A DNA stretch of 14,749 nucleotides. Origin: DATLGD01 sp035540755. Lineage in GTDB: Bacteria; Actinomycetota; Actinomycetes; Mycobacteriales; SCTD01. The notes beneath the pieces were generated by a model. That model did not search any database and was not told where the DNA came from. It saw only the letters and a list, made by a program, of their open reading frames with translations. Each line of letters starts with the position of its first letter. Position 1 is the stretch's first letter. The position numbers and the translations under genes were made by a program. The stretch is taken from positions 1-14,749 of the forward strand of contig DATLGD010000024.1 of the NCBI GenBank assembly GCA_035540755.1. The letters are read 5' to 3'. This document shows, in pieces, positions 1-6,276 of this stretch.

Positions 1-524
1 GTCCTCGTCCCAGGCGCCGGCGGGGTGGCGGGCGCGGGTGGGACGGCGGGCACGGGCGGGACGGCCGGCACGCCGTCCGGTGCGGGCGGCGCGGGGCGGG
101 TGCGGTCCTCCGGTCGGGTCACCGGCCGGGCCGGCGTCGTCGGGTCCTCGGCCGTGAACGCGTCGGCGACCGCTGAGACGGCGCCGTCGACGGCGTCCTG
201 CACCGGTGCGGGCAGCACGTTGCCCGCTGCCGCCGAGCCGACGGCCGCGACGGCCACGCCGGTGCCCAGGGCGATCTTGGCGGCCAGGCCGGCGGCGGCC
301 AGACGCGCCGCCACCCCGCGCCGGCGGGCGGCCGCAGGGGTCGCGACGTCGGCGGGCTCGCCGGCGGGGAAGGTCCCGTGCTGCAGCAGGTCGGCCAGCG
401 CGCCGGTCGGCGCGGGCGCCGTGCTGGTGCCGCTGGCCCGCACGGCGGCCACGAAGGCGACCAGGCCGGCGTCACCCCCGACCGGGTGCCCGGCCAGCAG
501 GCGGTCGTCGTCCCGGGCCCTCAT
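1..524 (-). CDS. Membrane protein following an ECF sigma factor, possible anti-sigma partner (partial)
   Basis: The frame runs open from the ATG at 524 to the window edge, so the C-terminus is missing; 174 residues are visible. The N-terminus (about 1-50) is soluble and begins MRARDDDRLLAGHPVGGDAG. Arg-rich residues 66-74 precede one likely transmembrane or Ala/Gly-rich hydrophobic segment (about 76-100, with AAKIALGTGVAVAAVGSAAA), then an amphipathic stretch around VQDAVDGAVSAVADAF and a long Pro/Ala tail from about 130. It starts 23 bases after the sigma gene stops and is surely co-transcribed with it. Proteins of this shape are common directly downstream of actinobacterial ECF sigma genes and are often presumed to be regulators of them; no zinc-binding HxxxCxxC anti-sigma motif is visible, so that role is inference. 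AGGAGG lies only 2 nt before the ATG, tighter than usual. Confidence 0.72.
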   Translation of the reverse strand, partial: MRARDDDRLLAGHPVGGDAGLVAFVAAVRASGTSTAPAPTGALADLLQHGTFPAGEPADVATPAAARRRGVAARLAAAGLAAKIALGTGVAVAAVGSAAAGNVLPAPVQDAVDGAVSAVADAFTAEDPTTPARPVTRPEDRTRPAPPAPDGVPAVPPVPAVPPAPATPPAPGTR

Positions 525-547
525 GCCCTCCTCATCGCCCGAACGGC

Positions 548-1096
548 TCACAGGGGTACGCCCTCGGCCTCGATCGCCCTGCGGAGCGACGCCAGGCCGC
601 GTCGCTGCAGGGCCTTGACCGCACCCGGCCTCTTGCCGACGGCGTCGGCCACCTGCTCCACGGTGAGGTCGCCGAGGATGCGCAGCAGCAGCACCTCCTG
701 CTGGTCGGGCGACAGGGTGCCGAGCAGTCGGCGGACCCGCTGCTCACCGATCCGGTCCAGGGCGTGCGCCTCGGCGCTGCCGGCCGTGCGGACGTCGTCC
801 TCCGGCACGTAGGCGACCTGCTGGGGCGCACGCCCGGCGCGCCGCCACTCGTCGACGAGCCGGCGGTGGGCGATCGTGAAGATCCACGAGCGGAACTCGC
901 CCTGGCCGCCGGTGAACCGGCTCAGCGAGGTGAAGGCGGCGAGGAACACCTCGCTGGTCAGGTCCTGCACCTCCCAGGCGCCGCGGTGGCGCAGGTAGGC
1001 GGCCACCGGCCCGGCGAGGTCCTCGTGCAGCTCGCGGAAGGCGGCGCCCTCGCCGGCGCGCGCCCGCGCCAGGACGGCGTCGAAGTCCGGCAGCAC
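548..1096 (-). CDS. ECF-type RNA polymerase sigma factor
   Basis: This 182-aa protein has the two-domain layout of group 4 (ECF) sigma factors. Region 2 spans about 17-88, with DLTSEVFLAAF and the conserved FRSWIFTIAHRRLVDEWRR that contacts the -10 element and opens DNA. A variable linker follows, then region 4 at about 120-174, with LSPDQQEVLLLR and a helix-turn-helix around 144-168 (LTVEQVADAVGKRPGAVKALQRR). It would redirect core RNA polymerase to a specific promoter set. The start is a GTG with no convincing Shine-Dalgarno; a CACCCT hexamer sits 5 nt upstream, which fits a leaderless transcript. The next gene (ATG at 524) encodes a membrane protein that may control it. The ECF subgroup and signal cannot be told from the sequence alone. 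Confidence 0.93.
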   Translation of the reverse strand: MLPDFDAVLARARAGEGAAFRELHEDLAGPVAAYLRHRGAWEVQDLTSEVFLAAFTSLSRFTGGQGEFRSWIFTIAHRRLVDEWRRAGRAPQQVAYVPEDDVRTAGSAEAHALDRIGEQRVRRLLGTLSPDQQEVLLLRILGDLTVEQVADAVGKRPGAVKALQRRGLASLRRAIEAEGVPL

Positions 1097-1216
1097 GACT
1101 CAGGGTGCCTGACGGTGGCGGTGCGCCGGGTGCACCGGGCGCCCGGCGGCGGACGCGCGGGTCAAGGGGCCGGCGTGACCGCGGCAGGCAGGCGCATGCC
1201 CGGTACATCGCTGCCC

Positions 1217-1248
1217 GGCCCGGCAGGGGTACGGCCTGCCGGCGGGCC
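1217..1248 (-). terminator. GC-rich hairpin directly after the RsbW/PAS gene
   Basis: CCGGCAGG (1220-1227) pairs with CCTGCCGG (1235-1242) around a 7-nt loop. After a single-base bulge the stem continues through GGCC/GGGCC at the outer ends. It begins one base past the stop codon of the minus-strand ATPase/PAS gene. There is no T tract, as is usual for actinobacterial terminators. It separates that gene from the sigma factor gene that follows on the same strand. Confidence 0.6.
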
Positions 1249-2673
1249 TCAGCCGGCCGGCGCCGGCTCGATCCAGGCGAGGTAGACCGTCCGGCCGTGG
1301 TCGGTCGGCGCCTTCTGCACGAGGAAGGTCGCCTCGACCTCCGAGCCGTCGGCTCGCAGCACCGGCAGCGTCAGCGGCACGTCGAGCACGTGCGCCTCAC
1401 CGGTGGTCAGGTGACGGGTGAAGCCGGCGACGTGGGCCTCGCGCAGGCGCGGCGGGACGAGGGCGACCACCCTCCGGCCGACCAGGTCGTCCGGGTCCCA
1501 GCCGAGCAGCTCGGCGAGCGGCCGGCTGACGGCGACGATCCGGTTGGCGTCGTCCGCGGCCACGACGCCGCGGTCGGCGTCCCTCACCGCGGCCACGTCC
1601 CAGCCCTGCAGGTCGGGCTCGTCGGCCCGGTCGACGACCTCGTCGGCGAAGTGCTCCTGGTCGGCCCCCGGCCAGCGTGACGGCGAGACGCCGGCGAGCT
1701 GGGCAGTGACCTGCTCGCACGCCCAGTCGCGCACCGCCACGATCTCGGGCAGTCCGGGGCGCGACAGCAGCAGCCCTTCCGCCGCCAGCCGCTCGGCCGT
1801 GTCGAGGGTGTCCTGCATGGTCGCGAACGCACCGCGCAGCTCTTCGGGGACGTGCAGCTCGAGGTCCAGGACGGCCGGCACGTCCGGGAGCGGGCCGGGG
1901 TGCCCGGCCGGGAGCACCCGGGATGCGGTGCCCTGTCGCTGGGCCTCGTCGACCGCGGCGACGACCGCGGTGGAGATGGTCGCGCGGGCCAGGTCGGTGC
2001 TCGCGACGTCGACCTGGAGACCCTCCGGCTGGTCGGGCCCGTGCTCGGCGAGGTACAGCACGAGCTCGCGGACGATCGCGTCGTGGTGCTGGCGGGCCGC
2101 CAGCCACAGCGTCGGCGGCATGCCGAGCAGGCGCACCGGGGTGGCGTCCGCCGGGCCGGGATCGAGGGGGGCGTCGCCGAGGAGCTCGTCCAGGTCCCAC
2201 TCGGCGTCGTCCCAGGCGGCGAGGAGGTCGTCCTCGCTCTGCTCCTGCGGCTCGCCGGTCACCATGAACCAGACGGTCTTGCCGCCCGGGCCGACGTCGG
2301 TGATGCCGTGCTCGGAGGTGAGCGCCGCGACCAGGGCCATGCCGCGGCCGGTGGTCGCCTGCTCGGTGTAGTTGCGCTGCAGCGGGAGCAGCGGGCTGAA
2401 GTCGTGCACCTCCACCCGGACACCGGCGTCCGTGACCGCGATGGTCAGCTGCACGTCGGTGTGCGCGTGCAGCACGGCGTTGCTGACCACCTCGCTGCAG
2501 GCGAGCTCGGCGGCCTCGGCCCACTCCGCGCGCCCGGCGTCGTCCAGCGCCTTGCGCACGAGCCGGCGGGCACGGCCGACGCTGGCCGGCTCGCCCGGCA
2601 GCAGCTCGCTGCGGGAAGCGATCGGGCCGGGGCTGCCGTCGGCGTCCGTCGACGTGCCGGGCGTCGGGTGCAC
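1249..2673 (-). CDS. RsbW-like ATPase (HATPase_c_2) fused to a C-terminal PAS domain
   Basis: Numbering from the upstream GTG at 2724 (491 aa), residues 37-155 form a GHKL ATPase of the RsbW/anti-sigma kinase type: ARRLVRKAL, then the N box ELACSEVVSNAVLHAHTD (N82) and the G box TTGRGMALVAAL (124-135). Residues about 160-375 are an acidic linker plus a helical segment I do not recognise. Residues 378-488 form a PAS domain (VVAADDANRIVAVSRPLAEL, LGWDPDDLVGRR, then the strand-forming tail ending YLAWIEP). It likely phosphorylates or sequesters a STAS-type antagonist or sigma factor in response to a signal sensed by PAS; no partner is identified here. The GTG at 2673 is preferred: CATCCT lies 6 nt upstream with TTCCCA 17 bp before it, giving 474 aa. 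Residues encoded upstream of it look like non-coding translation. Neither GTG has a Shine-Dalgarno. Confidence 0.85.
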   Translation of the reverse strand: MHPTPGTSTDADGSPGPIASRSELLPGEPASVGRARRLVRKALDDAGRAEWAEAAELACSEVVSNAVLHAHTDVQLTIAVTDAGVRVEVHDFSPLLPLQRNYTEQATTGRGMALVAALTSEHGITDVGPGGKTVWFMVTGEPQEQSEDDLLAAWDDAEWDLDELLGDAPLDPGPADATPVRLLGMPPTLWLAARQHHDAIVRELVLYLAEHGPDQPEGLQVDVASTDLARATISTAVVAAVDEAQRQGTASRVLPAGHPGPLPDVPAVLDLELHVPEELRGAFATMQDTLDTAERLAAEGLLLSRPGLPEIVAVRDWACEQVTAQLAGVSPSRWPGADQEHFADEVVDRADEPDLQGWDVAAVRDADRGVVAADDANRIVAVSRPLAELLGWDPDDLVGRRVVALVPPRLREAHVAGFTRHLTTGEAHVLDVPLTLPVLRADGSEVEATFLVQKAPTDHGRTVYLAWIEPAPAG

Positions 2674-2799
2674 GGAAGCAGGATGCCGCAACCGGCCTGG
2701 CCTGGGAACCCGGGTGCGGAGCACGAGGATGCCGCGCTGCTCCGGCCCGCTGGCGGGCGCGCTGTGGTCGAGGTCACCGACACGTGCTTGCCCGACCGC

Positions 2800-2828
2800 T
2801 TGCAGTTGCTAGCACCGGTCCGTACCGT
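2800..2828 (+). promoter_or_regulatory. Promoter of the XRE regulator gene
   Basis: TTGCAG (2800-2805) and TACCGT (2823-2828) are separated by exactly 17 bp, a good fit to a vegetative sigma-70 promoter. The expected start of transcription is 2835-2837, at or next to the ATG at 2837, so the mRNA is probably leaderless. The spacer holds a perfect 8-bp palindrome, TGCTAGCA (2807-2814), a possible operator. Confidence 0.65.
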
Positions 2829-2836
2829 GGGCGGCG

Positions 2837-3379
2837 ATGAAGGACAAGGCGAAGGAGACGGTCACTGCGGCCGCCGGCGAGATCCGGCACCTCGGTGACT
2901 ACATCCGCGCCCAGCGGGCCAGCAGCGACATCTCGCTGCGCCAGCTGAGCAAGCTCGCCGGCGTCAGCAACCCCTACCTGAGCCAGATCGAGCGGGGACT
3001 GCGCAAGCCGAGCGCCGAGATCCTGCAGCAGATCGCCAAGGGCCTGCGCATCTCGGCGGAGGCGCTGTACGTGCAGGCCGGCTTCCTCGAGCAGCGGGCC
3101 TCCGGCGCCGTCGTCGACGCGATCATGGCCGACGAGGCGCTGAACGAGCGGCAGAAGTCGGTGCTGCTCGAGATCTACGCGAGCTTCCGCAAGCCGGACG
3201 CCGCCCCGGAGGCCGACGACCTGGTCGTCAGCGTCGTCACCGCTCCGGGCGACCTCGAGGTCGGCGCAGCCGAGCCGGCCACGCCCACCCCGGCGACTCC
3301 GGCCGTCGCCCGGCGGAACCGCGCCTCCCGCAAGGCCCCGCCCCCGCCGCCGGAGGCACCGCACGACCCCACGACGTAG
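2837..3379 (+). CDS. XRE-family helix-turn-helix transcriptional regulator (Rv0474-like)
   Basis: The 180-aa protein carries an HTH_3/XRE DNA-binding domain at about 19-82: LGDYIRAQR, SLRQLSKLAGVSNPYLSQIE (helix-turn-helix), then RGLRKPSAEILQQIAKGL. A short helical region (about 90-117, ALNERQKSVLLEIYASF) follows, then a low-complexity Ala/Pro/Arg tail with PPPPPE near the end. It stands directly upstream of the HbhA-like gene, the order of Rv0474-hbhA in M. tuberculosis, so it may regulate that gene and itself. Its own promoter overlaps a perfect palindrome. There is no Shine-Dalgarno and the transcript is predicted to be leaderless. The following gene starts 82 bp downstream on the same strand. 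Target genes cannot be seen from sequence. Confidence 0.93.
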   Translation: MKDKAKETVTAAAGEIRHLGDYIRAQRASSDISLRQLSKLAGVSNPYLSQIERGLRKPSAEILQQIAKGLRISAEALYVQAGFLEQRASGAVVDAIMADEALNERQKSVLLEIYASFRKPDAAPEADDLVVSVVTAPGDLEVGAAEPATPTPATPAVARRNRASRKAPPPPPEAPHDPTT

Positions 3380-3461
3380 CGGCCCCGGCTCCTTGCCGGT
3401 CAGCACGCACCGCACCGCACCCCATCCTGACCGCCCCCCACCACGCCCTGGAGGCACTCGC

Positions 3462-3965
3462 ATGACCGCTCCCACCACGACCACCAAGACCGACGTCACC
3501 AAGACCGGCGACACCGTCGTCGCGCAGGGCCGCTTCACCATCAAGAACCTGCCCGCCGTCGACCTGGACGAGGCCCGCAAGCCGCTGTTCGCCGTCGTCG
3601 GCGTCGCCGACTACGCCCTCGAGCAGGTCCGCACCTTCAGCGCCGAGCTGCCGAACAGCTTGGCCGCCGACGTGCAGAAGGCCCAGGAGCGCCTCGCCGA
3701 GGTGCCGGCCGTCGTCAAGACGCTGCCCGAGCAGGTCACCGAGCTCTCGAAGAAGGCCACCGAGCAGGCCAGCGACTTCTACGCCCAGCTGGCCGTCCGC
3801 GGCGAGCGCCTCGTGACCTCGATCCGCCGCCAGCCGGCGACCGAGGCCGCCATCGCCGAGGGCAAGGAGGCCGTGCGCAAGGCCGAGGCCAGCGCCACCG
3901 CCGCCAAGAAGAGCGCCAAGGCCGGCGAGAAGGCCGTCGAGAGCGCCGCCTCCAAGATCGGCTAG
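3462..3965 (+). CDS. HbhA-like heparin-binding hemagglutinin family protein
   Basis: This 167-aa protein starts at the ATG preceded by GGAGG 7 nt upstream. It has a Thr/Lys-rich N-terminus (1-20), then DEARKPLFAVVGVADYALEQV (about 36-57), resembling the hydrophobic N-terminal segment of mycobacterial HbhA. A long helical, coiled-coil-prone body (about 58-130) contains LPEQVTELSKKA, which matches the HbhA LPEQLTEL segment. A short Lys/Ala tail closes the protein (AKKSAKAGEKAVESAASKIG). HbhA is a surface or lipid-associated protein of mycobacteria whose long Lys-rich repeats bind heparan sulfate; that repeat tail is much reduced here, so adhesion to host glycans should not be assumed. No signal peptide is seen, as in HbhA. 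A strong hairpin terminator follows, and the XRE gene precedes it as in mycobacteria. Confidence 0.82.
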   Translation: MTAPTTTTKTDVTKTGDTVVAQGRFTIKNLPAVDLDEARKPLFAVVGVADYALEQVRTFSAELPNSLAADVQKAQERLAEVPAVVKTLPEQVTELSKKATEQASDFYAQLAVRGERLVTSIRRQPATEAAIAEGKEAVRKAEASATAAKKSAKAGEKAVESAASKIG

Positions 3966-4019
3966 TGCCCTCCCGGCCGCACCGGCCGAGCGCCGGCCTG
4001 CCGGCACCCGCAGACGCGC

Positions 4020-4053
4020 ACGACCCCCGGAGCCCTCGAGGCCCGGGGGTCGT
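4020..4053 (+). terminator. Intrinsic terminator after the HbhA-like gene
   Basis: ACGACCCCCGG (4020-4030) is perfectly complementary to CCGGGGGTCGT (4043-4053), an 11-bp stem with a 12-nt loop. It lies 55 bp past the stop codon. No T tract follows, typical of high-GC actinobacteria. It should end the XRE-HbhA transcript before the next promoter. Confidence 0.8.
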
Positions 4054-4115
4054 CCGCTGTCCGCCCCGCGGCGGTCCCGGCCGCCGCTCTCCCGGCTGGA
4101 CGGCGGTGCGTGCGG

Positions 4116-4121
4116 CAGACT
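4116..4121 (+). promoter_or_regulatory. -10 element for a leaderless DUF2516 transcript
   Basis: CAGACT lies exactly 6 nt before the ATG at 4128, which would place the transcription start at the start codon. There is no Shine-Dalgarno sequence, and no clear -35 is visible. Confidence 0.45.
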
Positions 4122-4127
4122 GGGCGC

Positions 4128-4415
4128 ATGCTGGGAATCGAGAACGCGCTGTTCGGGGTGCTGGGTCTGATCGCCCTCGGGCTGAAGATCTGGGCGCTCG
4201 CCGACGCGCTCTACCGGCCCGCGCCCTACTTCGAGGCGGCCGGCAAGTGGAGCAAGCTCGCCTGGGTGGCGATCCTGGTCGCCGCGCTGGTGCTCGGCGG
4301 CGCGGACTTCGCCGGGCTGCTCGGCATCGTCTCGGTGATCGCGGCGATCGTGTACCTCGTCGACGTCCGGCCCGCGGTGCAGGCGCTCAAGCCCGGCAAC
4401 AACCCGTACGCCTGA
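4128..4415 (+). CDS. DUF2516-type small membrane protein (Rv0476-like)
   Basis: The 95-aa product is almost entirely membrane-embedded, with three likely transmembrane segments: about 4-26 (LFGVLGLIALGLKIWALADA), 45-61 (AWVAILVAALVLGG) and 63-82 (GLLGIVSVIAAIVYLVDV). A charged loop between the first two carries RPAPYFEAAGKWSK, and the C-terminus is RPAVQALKPGNNPYA. The size, pattern and place directly after the HbhA-like gene match the DUF2516 family (Rv0476). Its function is unknown. The ATG at 4128 is preferred over a GTG at 4110, because the -10-like CAGACT falls between them. A terminator separates it from the gene before, so it is probably transcribed alone. It converges with the next gene over a 12-bp gap. 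Confidence 0.85.
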   Translation: MLGIENALFGVLGLIALGLKIWALADALYRPAPYFEAAGKWSKLAWVAILVAALVLGGADFAGLLGIVSVIAAIVYLVDVRPAVQALKPGNNPYA

Positions 4416-4427
4416 GCGGCGGTCCCG

Positions 4428-4679
4428 TCAGGGGTTGGGCTGCTGAGGCGGGTGGAGCATCTCGCTCGCGACGCCGTCCGCGGGCTCCTGGCCGGCGTGG
4501 ATGAACACGAGGGCGTCGTCGGGGTTGCCCGGCAGCGTCGCGGTCTCCCCGTTGGCCTCGTAGACGTCGAGCAGGCCGGGAGCCGCGCTCGCGGCCAGCA
4601 GGCGACGCACGCCCTGCTGCACCGTCGTCGACTCGCCGTCGCGGGTGCCTCCGCGCAGGACCACCAGTTCCTCGGACAT
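4428..4679 (-). CDS. Conserved-looking hypothetical protein, 83 aa
   Basis: This small acidic protein begins MSEELVVLRGGTRDGESTTV and continues through a helix (VRRLLAASAAPGLLDVYEAN) and a strand-like LVFIHAG to a Pro/Gln-rich C-terminus. It has no signal peptide or membrane segment. I do not recognise a family; the RGGxRDGE start recalls small actinobacterial proteins of unknown function. The ATG at 4679 is supported by TACGGT (minus strand, 4691-4686) 6 nt before it, giving a leaderless mRNA. The same frame is open further upstream, but those residues are low-complexity and would run into ssgB on the other strand. It is convergent with the DUF2516 gene and divergent from ssgB. Confidence 0.6.
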   Translation of the reverse strand: MSEELVVLRGGTRDGESTTVQQGVRRLLAASAAPGLLDVYEANGETATLPGNPDDALVFIHAGQEPADGVASEMLHPPQQPNP

Positions 4680-4685
4680 GGTCGC

Positions 4686-4691
4686 ACCGTA
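4686..4691 (-). promoter_or_regulatory. -10 element for the 83-aa hypothetical gene
   Basis: On the minus strand TACGGT is followed by 6 nt (GCGACC) and then the ATG at 4679, the spacing of a leaderless actinobacterial promoter. A GACGTG-like sequence 17 bp upstream is a weak -35 candidate. Confidence 0.45.
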
Positions 4692-4878
4692 CCGGCCGCC
4701 ATGAGCGCCACGTCGCCCTGTCGCGCGGCCCGGTCCGGACGCGACCTGTCCGAGACCTCCCGGTTCGGCTCCCCCGCCGGGGTGATGCGGCTCTCCTGCC
4801 GTCACCGCAGGCCCGGGGTGTCGTTGCCCAGGGTGTCGCACCGACGCCCCCGCCAGCCCGCCCCGGAAGGACCGGCCG

Positions 4879-5304
4879 ATGAACCCGATCGCCTCCGTCA
4901 GCACCGAGCTCCAGCTGCGCCTGGTGGTCCCCGGTGGCCCGTCGCTCCCGGTGCTGGCCGGGCTGCGGTACCAGGCGGACGACCCGTGGGCGGTCAGGGT
5001 CACCTTCCAGACGGGCGGCGAGGACGACGGCGCCGTCGAGTGGATGTTCGCCCGCCAGCTGCTCACCGACGGCATCCGCAGCACGGTCGGCGAGGGCGAC
5101 GTCCGGGTCTGGCCGTCGACCACCGACGGTGACCGCGTCGTCAACCTGGCGATGGCCTCCCCCTCCGGCTCGGCGCTGTTCGAGCTCGACCGCGACGCCC
5201 TCGTGGAGTTCCTCCAGCAGACCTACCTGGCAGTCCCCACCGGTACCGAGGAGGACGCCGTCGACCTCGACGCCGAGCTCGCCCTCCTGCTCGGCGCCGA
5301 GTAG
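4879..5304 (+). CDS. ssgB: SsgB-type SsgA-family sporulation/cell division regulator
   Basis: The 141-aa protein is a full-length SsgA-like protein (SALP). Its pattern tracks Streptomyces SsgB closely: STELQLRLVVPGGPSLPVLA, LRYQADDPWAVRVTFQTG, VEWMFARQLLTDG, GDVRVWPS, then SPSGSALFELDRDALVEFLQQT, AVPTGTE and a C-terminal DLDAEL. In Streptomyces SsgB localises to future septa with SsgA and recruits FtsZ for sporulation division. Outside Streptomyces, single SsgB-like proteins occur in morphologically complex actinomycetes. GGAAGGA (4865-4871) ends 7 nt before the ATG. It has its own 199-bp upstream region shared with a divergent small gene and is followed by overlapping hairpins. Which SALP subtype it is (SsgB rather than a paralogue) is judged from remembered sequence. 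Confidence 0.88.
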   Translation: MNPIASVSTELQLRLVVPGGPSLPVLAGLRYQADDPWAVRVTFQTGGEDDGAVEWMFARQLLTDGIRSTVGEGDVRVWPSTTDGDRVVNLAMASPSGSALFELDRDALVEFLQQTYLAVPTGTEEDAVDLDAELALLLGAE

Positions 5305-5345
5305 CCGCAAGGACCGTTGCGGCCGTCTGGAGGCACACCGGCCGC
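5304..5345. terminator. Overlapping hairpins between convergent ssgB and methyltransferase genes
   Basis: Two mutually exclusive stems overlap here. GCCGCAA/TTGCGGC (5304-5310 with 5317-5323) begins on the last base of the ssgB stop codon. GCGGCCG/CGGCCGC (5319-5325 with 5339-5345) has a 13-nt loop. Lying in a 62-bp convergent gap, they could end transcription from both sides. Confidence 0.5.
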
Positions 5346-5366
5346 GCGCACGACCGGACACAGGGC

Positions 5367-6164
5367 TCAGGACGGGGCGACGGTCGACCAGGGAACGGTG
5401 AGCTCGCCGAGCCGGGCGCGGCGGACGTCGACCCCGGGCCAGACGAGCGCCTCGCAGGCGGCGGTCCAACGGGCCCGCGGGCCGAAGGGCGCGTGCGGGG
5501 CGGCGCGGTCCCAGGCGTCGTCGAGGGCGGCGAGCAGGTCGTGCACCGGCCGGCCGGGCACGTTGTGGTGGATCAGCGCCTTCGGCAGCCGCTCGGCGAG
5601 CTCCGACGGCCGGGGCAGCGTCGGCAGGTGCGCGGCCAGGGTGAGGGTGCGCGGCCCGTCGGCGTCGAGCGCGACCCAGGCCGCGCGGCGGCCGATCTCG
5701 TCGCAGGTCCCCTCGACGAGCAGCCCGCCCGGAGCCAGCCGCTCGCGGAGGCGGTCCCACGCCTCGGCCGCCGGCTGCTCCTCGTACTGCCGGAGCACGT
5801 TGAGCGCCCGGACGACGAGCGGCCGCAGCCCGGCCAGCTCGAAGCCGCCCCGCCGGAACGACAGGCCTTCCCGTGCGGCGGGCTGTGCGGCGTCGACCCG
5901 CTCCTGGTCGATCTCCAGCCCGACCACCTCGACGTCGGCCCGCACCGCGCGCAGCCGGCCGTGCAGCTCGACGGCGGTCACCGGCGTGGCGCCGTAGCCC
6001 AGGTCGACCACCAGCGGCGGCCGGTCCGCGGCGCGCAGCAGGTCGCCGTGGACGCCGGTCAGCCAGCGGTCGACGCGGCGGAGCCGGTTCGGGGCGGTGG
6101 TGCCGCGGGTCGGCAGGCCGAGCGCGCGGGCGCGCCCGGCTGCGTACCGCTTGACCTTCGCCAC
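5367..6164 (-). CDS. Class I SAM-dependent methyltransferase, substrate unknown
   Basis: From the GTG at 6164 the product is 265 aa. The N-terminus is basic (VAKVKRYAAGRARALGLPTR, then NRLRRVDRWL). A Rossmann-type methyltransferase core follows: motif I LVVDLGYGATP (51-61), a VVGLEIDQERV acidic motif II (80-90), LSFRRGGFELAG and LRPLVVRALNVLRQY motif IV/V-like strands, and LAPGGLLVEGTCDEIG. The C-terminal third is specific to this family and has no domain I know. The substrate is not evident. GATGAGG lies just before this GTG and supports it; a TTG at 6215 in the same frame would start inside a palindromic repeat and is unlikely. It is separated from the upstream dehydrogenase by the twin palindromes, so may be transcribed from its own promoter, and it converges with ssgB. 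Confidence 0.85.
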   Translation of the reverse strand: MAKVKRYAAGRARALGLPTRGTTAPNRLRRVDRWLTGVHGDLLRAADRPPLVVDLGYGATPVTAVELHGRLRAVRADVEVVGLEIDQERVDAAQPAAREGLSFRRGGFELAGLRPLVVRALNVLRQYEEQPAAEAWDRLRERLAPGGLLVEGTCDEIGRRAAWVALDADGPRTLTLAAHLPTLPRPSELAERLPKALIHHNVPGRPVHDLLAALDDAWDRAAPHAPFGPRARWTAACEALVWPGVDVRRARLGELTVPWSTVAPS

Positions 6165-6209
6165 GGCCTCATCCTGCCGGGAGGCCGCGGGGGACCTGCT
6201 CGCCTGGCT

Positions 6210-6244
6210 GGGCAACTGCTCTGCCCTCCCGGGGCAGTTGCCTA
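6210..6244. repeat. 35-bp palindromic repeat, copy 1
   Basis: GGCAACTGC (6211-6219) pairs with GCAGTTGCC (6234-6242), a perfect 9-bp stem with a 14-nt GC-rich loop. The unit is identical to the copy at 6277-6311 at 33 of 35 positions, and the two differing bases are in the loop. It lies in the leader side of the methyltransferase gene and behaves like a REP-type or terminator element. Confidence 0.85.
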
Positions 6245-6276
6245 TCGCGAGGAACCGGTGTTGCCGCCTGGCGGCC

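Noticed and set aside
30..90. GC-rich near-tandem repeats at the start of the window
   Set aside because: They encode the Pro/Ala-rich tail (repeats of VPAVPP/PPAP) of the minus-strand membrane protein and need no other explanation.
206..1285. Plus-strand open frame of 359 codons opposite the sigma factor region
   Set aside because: Arg/Pro-rich shadow translation; the sigma factor on the minus strand explains the coding signal.
2774..4007. Minus-strand frames opposite the XRE and HbhA-like genes
   Set aside because: The Gly/Leu/Ala-rich patterns are mirror images of the helical HbhA-like gene, not membrane proteins.
4781..4806. GGTGA...TCACC inverted repeat upstream of ssgB as a BldD site
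   Set aside because: The half-sites are 16 bp apart; BldD sites are compact palindromes, so a match by chance is likely.
4387..5760. Minus-strand 457-codon frame opposite ssgB
   Set aside because: It crosses ssgB and parts of two other genes and has no recognisable domain.
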